Assembly: GCA_022600195.1 (NCBI GenBank)
Contig: JAHZKX010000062.1
Span: 62,001-126,000, forward strand
Source: Planctomycetota bacterium
Lineage (GTDB): Bacteria; Planctomycetota; Planctomycetia; Planctomycetales; Planctomycetaceae
DNA length: 64,000 bases
Direction of reading: 5' to 3'
The notes beneath the pieces were generated by a model, which did no database searches, was not told the origin of the DNA, and was given only the letters and a program-made list of their open reading frames with translations. Made by a program: the position numbers and the translations under genes. This document shows positions 10,895 to 20,768 of this stretch, one piece after another. Every line of letters starts with the position of its first letter. The first letter of the stretch is position 1.

Positions 10895-11446
10895 ATGAAT
10901 GATAATCGTGTTGAAAGAATTGTATTTGAAATGATTGATCGACCAGACGAATCTGAATTTTCTCTCGGCGACCGGGATCTATTGCAGTTACATACCCGCT
11001 GGATGCGCTATGCTTATGATGAAGCGCGTGCTGCCTTTGAAGAGGATGAAGTGCCGGTGGGCGCAGTGATTGTCTGTCAGGATCGAATCATCGCAGCCGC
11101 CCATAATCAACGCGAAACTTTGAACGACCCAACGGCGCATGCCGAGATGATTGCCATCACTCAGGCAGCAGAGTCGCTGGGGTCATGGCGATTGTCTGAT
11201 TGCGTGCTCTACGTCACGCTGGAGCCTTGTCCCATGTGTGCCGGTGCTATTATTCAGTCAAGGATACCACTGGTGATTTATGGAACCCGTGATGAGAAAG
11301 CGGGCGCGTGTCACTCTCTGTTTCAAATTACCAGCGACCCAAGATTGAATCATCAAAGCACGGTCGTCAGTGGCGTGATGCAGGAAGAATGTCGCACGAT
11401 TCTGCAAGAATTTTTTCGAAGCAAACGGGCAGAGGGAAAAAAGTGA
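10895..11446 (+). CDS. tadA: tRNA adenosine(34) deaminase
   Basis: Cytidine/deoxycytidylate deaminase zinc motifs HAEM and [19 protein letters not shown]. Confidence 0.95.
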   Translation: MNDNRVERIVFEMIDRPDESEFSLGDRDLLQLHTRWMRYAYDEARAAFEEDEVPVGAVIVCQDRIIAAAHNQRETLNDPTAHAEMIAITQAAESLGSWRLSDCVLYVTLEPCPMCAGAIIQSRIPLVIYGTRDEKAGACHSLFQITSDPRLNHQSTVVSGVMQEECRTILQEFFRSKRAEGKK

Positions 11447-11692
11447 TCCTGGAAATTCGCAAAAAATAGTTTGCACGTTGATCACGTTTCACATCACTTG
11501 AAAATATTATTTTGATCGATTAAGTTGCATCTGAAAACGATCTTGGATACAGAACAAAAACGAGAAACACGTTGAAAATCTCAGACTCATCAAAAATACT
11601 CGAAATGATAAATCTGATTTTGTCAAGGGAGAATTCGAGAAAATAAACATCCTTAATAATCGTTTCATTTTTTATTTAGTTTCAGCTTGTCC

Positions 11693-11714
11693 TTCTGACG
11701 CCAGTTCGTCAGAA
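11693..11714. promoter_or_regulatory. Perfect 8-bp hairpin in the region upstream of the csrA-like gene
   Basis: ttctgacg-ccagtt-cgtcagaa, 63 nt upstream of the ATG at 11778; no T-tract follows. Confidence 0.4.
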
Positions 11715-11777
11715 TGTCCTTCACAATAACTATTCACAATCTACAGATTCAATTCTGAATATCTTTGAGGCGAGCGA

Positions 11778-11999
11778 ATGCATATTATCTCTCGTGGAAC
11801 GAATGAGAGTATCCTCATTGGGGAACATACTGTTGTTAAAGTGCTTGAAGTATTTGAGGATCATGTAAAACTGTCGATTGAGACCCCCGGTGAGACTCCT
11901 GGCGCAGAACCTGCTTACTGGGAAAAAGTGGTCTTTTTGAATCAATCTTTTGATCTTGAAGAAACAGAAGAGTTACAGTCCATTCAATTTAGTGGCTAA
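11778..11999 (+). CDS. csrA: CsrA-family carbon storage regulator, divergent
   Basis: MHIISRGTNESILIGEHTVVKVLEVFEDHVKLSIETPGE follows the CsrA N-terminal pattern. The usual VHREEI segment is replaced by AEPAYWEKVVF. Confidence 0.75.
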   Translation: MHIISRGTNESILIGEHTVVKVLEVFEDHVKLSIETPGETPGAEPAYWEKVVFLNQSFDLEETEELQSIQFSG

Positions 12000-12235
12000 T
12001 TGACCTCTTCTTGCAGAACAAACTTCCACAACAGCATCCTCTCAATGCTGTCGATGGAAGGTCCACTTCAAATTCATTCTCTAAAGAAGCTGTGCTTTTC
12101 TGCTGCGCACCCTTGGAGTTTTTGCTAAAATTTCTCACAATAGAAGGTGTCAGGGGATGAGAAAGCATCATCGCCTGTTGTGGGGTTTTCTGTAAAAAAG
12201 ACAGAGACGTCGTTTCAATATCGCAATCGTTCACT

Positions 12236-13000
12236 GTGAGGCAAATTGTGCCCGCCATATCAGAGCAGGATGGGGAATCGCTTGGCTTAGAGTCCCGGCA
12301 ACTGCCTCGGCATATTGCCATTATTATGGATGGCAATGGTCGTTGGGCGTCGCGACGTGGGTTTCCACGAATCGAAGGGCACCGCCAGGGCGTTAACAGT
12401 GTTCGTACCATCGTGGAAGAAGCAACACGTCTGGAAATCGAACAACTGACCCTCTATTGTCTCAGTAGTGAAAACTGGAAACGACCCGCTTTAGAATTAA
12501 ATTTACTGATGCAGCTTCTGAAAAAGTTTGTGATCGGTGAGCGGGAAGAGATCATGCGACAGAATATTCGCTTTAGGACTATTGGCCGTCGGAGCGATTT
12601 ACCGCAAGATGTACTCGTTGAAGTGGATAAAACGATCAGCGAAAGCCAGGGAAATACAGGCATGCAACTTTGTCTGGCACTCAATTATGGGAGCCGCTCG
12701 GAAATTGTTGACGCAGTCAAATCGATTGTCGACGAAGTCGAGCAGGGGAATCTGAACAAAGACGAAATTAACGAAGAGGTAATTTCTTCCCATCTTTATA
12801 CCGCAGGCATGTCCGATCCTGATCTGGTTTTACGCACGGCTGGCGAAATGCGGGTCAGCAATTTTCTTTTATGGCAGATCAGTTATGCCGAGCTATGGGT
12901 CACCGAGACCTATTGGCCCGACTTCTCCGTTTCCGATTTCTGGCAGGCCCTGCGCGATTTCGCTGCCCGCGACCGCCGCTTTGGCGGTTTGAAAGGATAA
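12236..13000 (+). CDS. uppS: Isoprenyl transferase / undecaprenyl diphosphate synthase
   Basis: IAIIMDGNGRWASRRGFPRIEGHRQG, LTLYCLSSENWKRP, DPDLVLRTAGEMRVSNFLLWQISYAELWVTETYWPDF. GTG start. Confidence 0.97.
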   Translation: MRQIVPAISEQDGESLGLESRQLPRHIAIIMDGNGRWASRRGFPRIEGHRQGVNSVRTIVEEATRLEIEQLTLYCLSSENWKRPALELNLLMQLLKKFVIGEREEIMRQNIRFRTIGRRSDLPQDVLVEVDKTISESQGNTGMQLCLALNYGSRSEIVDAVKSIVDEVEQGNLNKDEINEEVISSHLYTAGMSDPDLVLRTAGEMRVSNFLLWQISYAELWVTETYWPDFSVSDFWQALRDFAARDRRFGGLKG

Positions 13001-13006
13001 CTCTGC

Positions 13007-13915
13007 ATGCTGGGCTGGCGATTAATTGTCTCTGTAATCCTGATTCCACTTTTGTTCGGCCTGTTTTATTTCGATCAAGCGGCAGGAGTCGGTGCGCCGT
13101 TTCTCTTGGGCTTGTGCTGTCTTTTGATCATCCGTGGAAGCTGGGAACTCACGCACATGCTCACGGTTCGCAATCTCACACCCGCTTATCCAGTCGTCTG
13201 CCTGCTGTCACTCCTCATCTGTATCGCGGCCTGGTTTCCCTTTATGAATATGTCTTTTTTTACAACACAGGGAAACCCGCAGACGCTTTCGCTGGCATTC
13301 ATGGCGGTTGCTTATGCGATTGCCGTGCTGCTGGTTTTTCTGAAAGCGGCGATCCGATTTCAGGAACCGGGACAAAGTATGGAAACCATTGGCGCGGAAA
13401 TCCTTTCGGTTTCCTATCTCGGATTCTTATTAACAATGACCGCACAACTCCGCTGGGTTGCAGGGTCAGAAACTGGATATCTCGCCCTCGGTTCGTTGAT
13501 CATCAGCGCAAAAATGGGAGACATTGGCGGATACACATTCGGACGCTTATGGGGCAAAACAAAACTCGTTCCGCGACTCAGTCCGGGAAAAACACGCGTC
13601 GGCGGGGTGGGCGCACTCTTTGGCGCAGCCCTGGGCGCCTTCCTCTGGTTGCAGTTTACACCCTCCCTGTTCAATTCTGCATGGTCGGCCCCTGCATGGT
13701 ACTGGTCGATTTTATTCGGAGTCGTAATCGGACTGGTCGGACTGGTCGGCGATTTGTGTGAATCGCTCATCAAACGAGATGTCGGGAAAAAAGACTCCGC
13801 AGAATTATTACCCGGCTTTGGAGGTCTGCTAGATCTTCTGGACAGCCCCCTTTATGCCGGCCCGGTCGCGTTTCTAATGTGGAAACTTTTACCTTTGATC
13901 ACCGTTGTCAACTGA
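13007..13915 (+). CDS. cdsA: Phosphatidate cytidylyltransferase
   Basis: Polytopic membrane protein with C-terminal signature VGDLCESLIKRDVGKKDSAELLPGFGGLLDLLDSPLYAGP. Confidence 0.95.
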   Translation: MLGWRLIVSVILIPLLFGLFYFDQAAGVGAPFLLGLCCLLIIRGSWELTHMLTVRNLTPAYPVVCLLSLLICIAAWFPFMNMSFFTTQGNPQTLSLAFMAVAYAIAVLLVFLKAAIRFQEPGQSMETIGAEILSVSYLGFLLTMTAQLRWVAGSETGYLALGSLIISAKMGDIGGYTFGRLWGKTKLVPRLSPGKTRVGGVGALFGAALGAFLWLQFTPSLFNSAWSAPAWYWSILFGVVIGLVGLVGDLCESLIKRDVGKKDSAELLPGFGGLLDLLDSPLYAGPVAFLMWKLLPLITVVN

Positions 13916-14496
13916 GCCGGTTCGTCTTTGCAACGCAGATTACACCAACGCAGTTTTGGCAGGCTCTCTGAGAAACTCGGAAAGTGAAGATCAACGAGCC
14001 CCACTTGAGCCAATTCGGTAAGCGAATTTTCTCTCAGCAGCTCAACCGACTTCAACAAGACAAGTTCCTCAGCAGGCCAGGTAAGAGTGACCCACGCAGC
14101 GATCGAATCACTGGTGACATCCCACGATGTCGGCAATGGTGCAATTTGTGCCTCGGAAGTCTGTTTCAAATACGTGTAGGAACAGAGAACCGGGATTTTG
14201 TGTTCTTTCCAGACCTCAGTTGCTTCTGCCCGAGATGAAACAATGCGCGCATCCGGCAGCAGTTCGCACAGCAGTCGGTCATTCAGTATCAATGATTGGA
14301 TGGCGAGCCAATGGGCGGTTTCCTCACTCAGATCAAACGTTTGATCCCAACTTCGTACCAGGTTTGCCGCATCGCCACCTCCACATATGAGCAGAGGATG
14401 TGCATGTTCGAATTCATCCAGCAGTCGAGAAAGCCGCGCAGAAAGATCGGGCAAATCAAACAGACTGCCTCCGACTTTGATGACGACCGTTTTCAT
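13852..14496 (-). CDS. Amino-acid-kinase-fold protein (possibly MfnE-like kinase)
   Basis: N-terminal VVIKVGGSLFDLPDL and LLICGGGDAANLVR, typical of the amino acid kinase family. Overlaps the cdsA 3' end by 64 bp on the opposite strand. Confidence 0.75.
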   Translation of the reverse strand: MKTVVIKVGGSLFDLPDLSARLSRLLDEFEHAHPLLICGGGDAANLVRSWDQTFDLSEETAHWLAIQSLILNDRLLCELLPDARIVSSRAEATEVWKEHKIPVLCSYTYLKQTSEAQIAPLPTSWDVTSDSIAAWVTLTWPAEELVLLKSVELLRENSLTELAQVGLVDLHFPSFSESLPKLRWCNLRCKDEPAQLTTVIKGKSFHIRNATGPA

Positions 14497-14534
14497 GGAT
14501 GAGGGAACCCGAACTGTACGAATCGCGAAATCAA

Positions 14535-15413
14535 TTAGTCGATGATTTTCGAAATCTGGTATTCCACAAGCCCGCAGGCACCCGCTGATTTTAATTTGGG
14601 AACAATCGAACGTACAACGGTTTCTTCCATGATCGTGCTGATCGAAACCCAGTCTGGGTCAGACAGAGAAGAAACCGTTGGCTTCTGCAGCGCGGGAAGC
14701 AGGTTGAGAACGTTTTCCAAATCGGTGCGTTCCACGTTCATCATCAAACAGACTTTGCCTTCCGCAGCCAGACAGGATTCGAGCATCATGGCAATGTTTT
14801 CGAGTTTCTCACGTTTCCAGGGGTCTGCAAACGCATCTTTATTGGCAATGAAGCGCGTGGTGCTCTGCATCAGCTCTTCCACGATACGCAGATTGTTGGC
14901 TCGTAACGAGGAACCGGTTTCGGTCACTTCCACAATCGCATCCGCCAGTTTGGGAGGTTTGACTTCGGTGGCACCCCAGGAAAATTCGACTTGCGCTTTC
15001 ACACCGTGCTTTTCCAGATAACGTTCGGTCATCCCGACCACTTCCGTGGCAATGCGTTTCCCCTCCAGATCTTTGACGCTCTGGATTGGTGAATCTTCGG
15101 GAACACAAAGCACCCAGCGAACCGGTCGCCTGCTGACTTTGGAAAAGAGCAGCTCACAAATCTCATGTACGTCCGCGTCCGTTTCCAGAATCCAGTCATG
15201 CCCCGTAATACCGGCGTCCAATATGCCCTGATCGACATAGCGGGCCATTTCCTGAGCACGAATCAATAAACATTCGATTTCTTCGTCATCAATCGTCGGA
15301 TAATACGAGCGGGACGAAAATTTGATGATATAACCGGCCCGTTTGAACAATTCCGCCGTCGATTCCTGTAAACTTCCCGCGGGAATACCGAGTTTTAAGA
15401 CTTTTTCAGACAT
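14535..15413 (-). CDS. hisG: ATP phosphoribosyltransferase (long form)
   Basis: [59 protein letters not shown]-terminal ACT-like regulatory domain. Confidence 0.96.
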   Translation of the reverse strand: MSEKVLKLGIPAGSLQESTAELFKRAGYIIKFSSRSYYPTIDDEEIECLLIRAQEMARYVDQGILDAGITGHDWILETDADVHEICELLFSKVSRRPVRWVLCVPEDSPIQSVKDLEGKRIATEVVGMTERYLEKHGVKAQVEFSWGATEVKPPKLADAIVEVTETGSSLRANNLRIVEELMQSTTRFIANKDAFADPWKREKLENIAMMLESCLAAEGKVCLMMNVERTDLENVLNLLPALQKPTVSSLSDPDWVSISTIMEETVVRSIVPKLKSAGACGLVEYQISKIID

Positions 15414-15781
15414 GGTGCTTGTTTTCTGAATTCGTTGGTTGAATGCGTAATGTGTGTAATATTAACAGTTTATGTTTTCTCGACCGACTCAGGTCTGGAA
15501 ACATTTGCCAGACCGGATCAGGGGGGCCTGCTGAAATTGCATCCTTCGCAATAATGCTGTGCGCGTACTCTAACAGTTAAAAAACCGTAGTTCCAGTAGC
15601 CCGGAACGAGAATGTTCCCAGAAAATCCCAATCGATGGACTTCCATCAAGCGGTCAGTTTCTCTAGGATCGTGCAAAGATTCACACAGGATATACGATTC
15701 CGAGTGATTTTTCACTCCAGGAATCAAAAGATAGAATTGGTTTCTACAGAGTTTTTTTAATGAGTAAGGAGAAAGTCCTCG

Positions 15782-16393
15782 ATGGCCGAGCAAAAAGCCA
15801 CTAATGTGACCTGGCATGATCACCGTGTTTCCAAAGAAGAACGTTGCAAGCAAAACGGACACAAAGGAGCCTGCCTGTGGTTCACCGGATTAAGTGGATC
15901 CGGCAAAAGTACGATTGCCAATACCGTAGATCACAAGCTGTTCGAAATGGGCAAACACACGTTTGTTCTGGATGGCGACAACATTCGGATGGGGCTCAAC
16001 AAAAACCTGGGCTTCTCTCCTGAAGATCGTACCGAAAACATTCGTCGCATTGGTGAAGTTTCCAAACTGTATACCGATGCCGGTATTCTGGTAATGACCG
16101 CGTTCATCTCTCCCTATCTTGAAGACCGTGATCAGGTCCGCGAAATTATGGGTGAAGGCGAATTTATTGAAGTGCTTGTGCAAGCGTCTCTCGAAACCTG
16201 CGAAGAACGCGATCCCAAAGGACTCTACAAAAAAGCCCGTGCGGGTGAGATCAAAGGTTTCACCGGAATCGATGCCCCTTACGAAGCACCTGAAAAACCG
16301 GAACTGGTTTTGGATTCGGATGCCAAAGGCATTGATGATCTGGCTGATGAAGTTGTGGCTTACCTTGAAGCAAACGGTTACTTAACCTGCTAA
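15782..16393 (+). CDS. cysC: Adenylyl-sulfate kinase
   Basis: [16 protein letters not shown]-loop, [60 protein letters not shown] aaggag upstream. Confidence 0.97.
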   Translation: MAEQKATNVTWHDHRVSKEERCKQNGHKGACLWFTGLSGSGKSTIANTVDHKLFEMGKHTFVLDGDNIRMGLNKNLGFSPEDRTENIRRIGEVSKLYTDAGILVMTAFISPYLEDRDQVREIMGEGEFIEVLVQASLETCEERDPKGLYKKARAGEIKGFTGIDAPYEAPEKPELVLDSDAKGIDDLADEVVAYLEANGYLTC

Positions 16394-16429
16394 TACGATT
16401 GGGCACTAGTCCTAATGTTGAAGTGTGAT

Positions 16430-16467
16430 AAAACCTCAGGTGGCATAACGCTGCCTGAGGTTTTATT
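16430..16467 (+). terminator. Probable intrinsic terminator after cysC
   Basis: aaaacctcagg-tggcataacgctg-cctgaggtttt followed by att. Confidence 0.75.
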
Positions 16468-16493
16468 CGTGACGCTCATTAAAACTTCGGTTG

Positions 16494-18044
16494 TTATTCC
16501 GAATTTCTCTCTTTGATTTTATAAGGTCCCAAAGCGGGATCAGACAGGAACCAGTCTTTCGGGCGGCTTTCCAGTCGCTTGGTGTAATTGCGAATCGAGC
16601 GGTCATCCCAGAATTTGGGAATCGAAGGGGCTTCAGGAATTCGGCCTTTGTCATCAATCTCTTCGATCCACTGTTCCAGGGCCTGCGTCAGTTGTTTCCG
16701 TGTTGCCTGATGTGCCGGCGAGTCGATCAGGTTTTTCGTTTCCCAGGGATCATTCTGCAAGTCATACAGTTCTTCTTCAGGTCTGCTCTCCGCCATCAGT
16801 TTCAAAGGTGGGCCCGTTAATTGACCTTCCGCATGCAGGTGACGCATCAAACCGAGAATCGGATAAGAGGCTTCCTTATAACGGTTGATCTGCAGAAACG
16901 GGTGTTCGGGATATTTGTTGCGGAGATAGCGATAACGCTGATCCCGGACCGTACGAATATGGAACACCGTTTCGTCTCCCCGATCTCGGCCCGCAAACAA
17001 ATACTCACGCGGCGCCTCTGCTTGATCTCCCAGAAAAACCTGCCCCTGCATTTTGGCCGGTTTGGTAATGCCCGCAAGTGCCAATGTCGTGGCGCTCAAA
17101 TCGATGGATGCAATCAGTTGGTCACTTTTTTCGCCCCGTTTGAAATGTGCGGGAGCCGGAAGCCCGGCATTGCCTTCAGGCCAGTAAACGATCAGCGGAA
17201 TATGCAGGCCACTGTCATAAGGCCATTGTTTGCCGCGCGGCATCGCGCGACCATGATCGCCAAAGAAGATCACGATTGTGTTTTTATCGAGCTTGTCCCG
17301 CTTCAACAGATCCAGAATAAAAGCCACTTTCTTATCGACGGCCATCGCCGCATTCAAATATTGCGCCCACACCGCACGCGTCACGGGATGATCAGGATAG
17401 TAATCCGGAATCTTCACTTTGGCGGGATCTGCCTGATAACCAATATGTTCGTGCGACGTATTCCAGGCACCCCCCCGGTGTGTTTCCGAAAAATTGATCT
17501 GAGCATAAAACGGCTGTTGATTTTTCAGTTGGTCCCAGTCATTCACGTCAAACGGTTTCTTCCCTTTCGGATACGTAAAGTTCCAATCAGTTTTGCCCGT
17601 CCCTTTATAGAACTTGGCCAGCTTGCGATCTTTCGTCAATTTCTTAATGTTCCCCGTCGTATAGCCGGCAGGTCGCAGCCAGTCGGTGATGACACGCACA
17701 TCGTCAGGCAGAGGATTCGTTCCCTCACGGTGTGAACGATGGTTCTGCGCGTCGATCGACATCGCATACATGCCCGTCATAAAAGAAGAACGACTGGTCG
17801 AACAGACGGGAGTCACCGTAAACGCATTATTAAACAACATCCCTTTCTGAGCCAGGCGATCCAGCGCGGGTGTTTTGACTTCGGGAGTCCCATAACAACC
17901 AAGCTCCGGCCCCATATCTTCTGCGATAATCCACAGAATGTTCGGCCGCTCAGCCGCATTCAATGCCGCAAGGTTCAAACCAGACAAGAGGGCGGTAACA
18001 AATAAGAACGCACCAACACATCGATTCATGAGCAGAGACTCCAC
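16494..18044 (-). CDS. Secreted sulfatase (arylsulfatase family)
   Basis: PNILWIIAEDMGPELGCYG, candidate formylglycine site VCSTSRSSFMTG, FFGDHGRAMPRGKQWPYDSGLHIPLIVYWP. Confidence 0.93.
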   Translation of the reverse strand: MESLLMNRCVGAFLFVTALLSGLNLAALNAAERPNILWIIAEDMGPELGCYGTPEVKTPALDRLAQKGMLFNNAFTVTPVCSTSRSSFMTGMYAMSIDAQNHRSHREGTNPLPDDVRVITDWLRPAGYTTGNIKKLTKDRKLAKFYKGTGKTDWNFTYPKGKKPFDVNDWDQLKNQQPFYAQINFSETHRGGAWNTSHEHIGYQADPAKVKIPDYYPDHPVTRAVWAQYLNAAMAVDKKVAFILDLLKRDKLDKNTIVIFFGDHGRAMPRGKQWPYDSGLHIPLIVYWPEGNAGLPAPAHFKRGEKSDQLIASIDLSATTLALAGITKPAKMQGQVFLGDQAEAPREYLFAGRDRGDETVFHIRTVRDQRYRYLRNKYPEHPFLQINRYKEASYPILGLMRHLHAEGQLTGPPLKLMAESRPEEELYDLQNDPWETKNLIDSPAHQATRKQLTQALEQWIEEIDDKGRIPEAPSIPKFWDDRSIRNYTKRLESRPKDWFLSDPALGPYKIKERNSE

Positions 18045-18235
18045 AGCAGAGAGGGGACGAGATCAATAAGTGATAACAAGATTAGCAGATCATTTATCAT
18101 CAACGATGCCGGAATCATTGTCAATCGAGGGCGGAGAAAAGCCAACACATATCGGACCTGGAATTTCGGTCACTTCACGAATCAAATGCAGGGCATCGTT
18201 ATTCTCTGAAGAATGACTGTGAATTCTGTATCAGC

Positions 18236-18751
18236 TCAATGTTTTTTATTAACCTTCTTCTTAAAGGGTGGGGCCGATATTCCTGTCTGGCCATATTTGT
18301 ATCTTGATTTTCGATTTGCCAAAGCTTTAGTCCATACATCGTATAATTTCTTTCTATCCGATTTTTTATATTGTGGTTTAGGTGAAGATTCATCTTTCGT
18401 CGACAAGCCGTACCAAATCACAAGGGAATGCTCGATATCCTTGGACGGTGGTCCCCAATGCAAAACAAGGGCTACATGACAAATCGCAAATCGATCTTCA
18501 TGCAGCAGGTTTTTCAATAACCATTTTTCATCTTCTGGGGAAATCTTTTTGATCCATTTGTCGGCAGGTTTCGAAATGCGGGGTAACAATCCCAAAAAAC
18601 CTCCATTCCATCTCACGTCAGAATTGTCCAACGCAGGTTCGTTCTTTTTTAACTCTGACTTTTCTTTATCTTTGAAATTGGCTGTCGCAACCTCAGACGC
18701 AATGAATAACGTCATACAAAGAATCGATGCTACCGCAGTGATTTTGAACAT
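18236..18751 (-). CDS. Hypothetical exported protein
   Basis: ORF with signal peptide (MFKITAVASILCMTLFIASEVATA); no family recognised. Confidence 0.6.
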   Translation of the reverse strand: MFKITAVASILCMTLFIASEVATANFKDKEKSELKKNEPALDNSDVRWNGGFLGLLPRISKPADKWIKKISPEDEKWLLKNLLHEDRFAICHVALVLHWGPPSKDIEHSLVIWYGLSTKDESSPKPQYKKSDRKKLYDVWTKALANRKSRYKYGQTGISAPPFKKKVNKKH

Positions 18752-18802
18752 GACTTTTCCCGAGAATTCTGTGCCAGCATAATTGTTTTATCAGCCTTCT
18801 AC

Positions 18803-20476
18803 TCAAGGCGTTGGGATTAATTCTGTGTATTCAATCTGACATTTTGGTAATGATGTCTCGAGTTGAGCAACACCTGTCGCTGTCACTTGTGTGTCTTTCA
18901 AGTTAAGATGACGCAATCTTGTGAGCCCTTGTAGATGAATTACTCCCGCATCGCTCGTTTTTGTACCATTCAGATCAAGCCGACTTAATTTCTTGAGTTG
19001 TTTCAGATGAATTAATCCGGCATCACTCACCTTTGTATCTGCGAGGCTGAGAGTCCAAAGATTCACAAGTTCACTCAGGTAGACCAAACCAGCATCGTCA
19101 ATCTGACTACTCCCCAGATAAAGCCAGTGAAGATCCGGGTGTTCTTTTAGATAGATCAGTCCAGGACCACTTACCTGGGAGCCGAATAGATTAAGGTTCT
19201 CTAGTTTGATAAGTCCTGTTAGATAAGATAGCCCGGTGTCACTTACGTTTACGAAATCGGAGTCAAGGTCCCCAAGTTCCGTTAATCCTTTGAGTTGACT
19301 CAGTCCGGCATCGCTTAATGGAATTCCGTTGAGTTCGAGCCTTTTCAAATGAGTGAGCTTTTTCAAGTGAATCAGCCCCGCGTTGCTAATTTGTGTTTCA
19401 CTAAGATTGAGTCTTGCGAGATTCGTGAATTCTTTCAGGTAGATCAACCCCGCGTCGCTGACCTGTTTTTTTACAAGATCGAGTTTTACAAGTTTTGTAA
19501 GTCTTTTTAAGTGACTTACCCCCGTGTCACTCACATCTGTTTCATTGAGTTCAAGGTCTACGAGATTCGTGAGGTCTTTCAGGTGGGTCAGTCCTGTGTC
19601 GCTTACTTGTGTTTTGCTTAAATCGAGTGATTCCAGATTTGTTAAACCCGAGAGATGGATCAACCCGGCATCAGTTATCTGGCTACTATGGAGATAAAGA
19701 GAGCTGAGATTAGAAAGTCCTTTTAAATGAGAGAGCCCGGAATCACTTACATTTCTGAAATCAAGATCTATATGTTCGAGACTAGTGAGTCCCGCCAGAT
19801 GACTCAAACCGGCATCGCTCATTTCAAGCTGATAGCATGTGAGTTCCTTCAGATTTGTGAGCCCTTTCAGGTGTATTAGTCCTGTATCTTTCTCCACCTG
19901 CGTATATGTTAACTCAAGCCACTCCAGATTTGTAAGTCCACTCAGATGAACTAGTCCTGCCTCACTCACTTGTGTTTGGCTGAGTCGAAGTTCTTTTAGA
20001 TTTGTGAGGTCTTTCAAGCGAATCAAACCGGCATCGCTCACTTGACTCTCACTGAGATCGAGGGTTTCTAATTTAGTGAGATCTTTGATATAGATCAGGT
20101 CCGCGTCACTCACTCCTGGATATGCAAGATAGAGTTCTTTTAGATCTTTAAACTCACTTAATAGGGCAAGTTCTGCGTGACCGACAGTTTCAAAATAACC
20201 AAGGATTACCGTGACTGTTTCAAAGGGAAGAAGTCGATCATACCCTAAGTGATTGTAAAGCCAGGACTGCCAAGCCACCGGAAGCGATCCCAATAGAAAT
20301 CCAGGTTCCGTATAACTACCGACTTCTTCATATGATTCCAGTTTTTGGATTGCCCGGCCATTTTTCACGATGGGTACGATGACAGCCACAATTAAAATGA
20401 GTACTGTCAGCAAAACCAATCTCCAGATCCACCGGAAATTGGCAATTCGTCTTTGTTTGATGTCCGTTTGATCCAC
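18803..20476 (-). CDS. Leucine-rich-repeat protein with N-terminal membrane anchor
   Basis: About 16 repeats of roughly 24 aa (xxSDAGLIHLKGLTNLxxLxLxxTQV) after a TM segment (LVLLTVLILIVAVIVPIV). Confidence 0.9.
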   Translation of the reverse strand: MDQTDIKQRRIANFRWIWRLVLLTVLILIVAVIVPIVKNGRAIQKLESYEEVGSYTEPGFLLGSLPVAWQSWLYNHLGYDRLLPFETVTVILGYFETVGHAELALLSEFKDLKELYLAYPGVSDADLIYIKDLTKLETLDLSESQVSDAGLIRLKDLTNLKELRLSQTQVSEAGLVHLSGLTNLEWLELTYTQVEKDTGLIHLKGLTNLKELTCYQLEMSDAGLSHLAGLTSLEHIDLDFRNVSDSGLSHLKGLSNLSSLYLHSSQITDAGLIHLSGLTNLESLDLSKTQVSDTGLTHLKDLTNLVDLELNETDVSDTGVSHLKRLTKLVKLDLVKKQVSDAGLIYLKEFTNLARLNLSETQISNAGLIHLKKLTHLKRLELNGIPLSDAGLSQLKGLTELGDLDSDFVNVSDTGLSYLTGLIKLENLNLFGSQVSGPGLIYLKEHPDLHWLYLGSSQIDDAGLVYLSELVNLWTLSLADTKVSDAGLIHLKQLKKLSRLDLNGTKTSDAGVIHLQGLTRLRHLNLKDTQVTATGVAQLETSLPKCQIEYTELIPTP

Positions 20477-20768
20477 AATCTTTTCTCTTAGATTCTGCCG
20501 AAGTAAAATGCTTGTCGGAAGCGTATAGACAGTGATTTATCATAGAGCAATAGGTGATACTATCAAATGGAATTATGGAATTTAGTCCTACTCGCATTGC
20601 ACGGTGACTCCAGTTGTTGGGAATTACCGCTTAATACACGATGAGTGTTGTTGGAAAGGTACCAGCGATGCCGAAACCACTGCGCAGCACAACGAAAAAG
20701 TGGGCCGGTATAGATCTCTAAGCTTGGTAGAAATGAGTCAGAATCGTTTGTGCTATCGTTTCACAATT

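Noticed and set aside
12871-13761. 296-aa + strand ORF overlapping uppS and cdsA
   Set aside because: Alternative frame over two confidently identified genes; Arg/Gly/Ser-rich composition and no motifs.
16821-17735. 304-aa + strand ORF
   Set aside because: Antisense to the sulfatase; shadow ORF with no recognisable domain.
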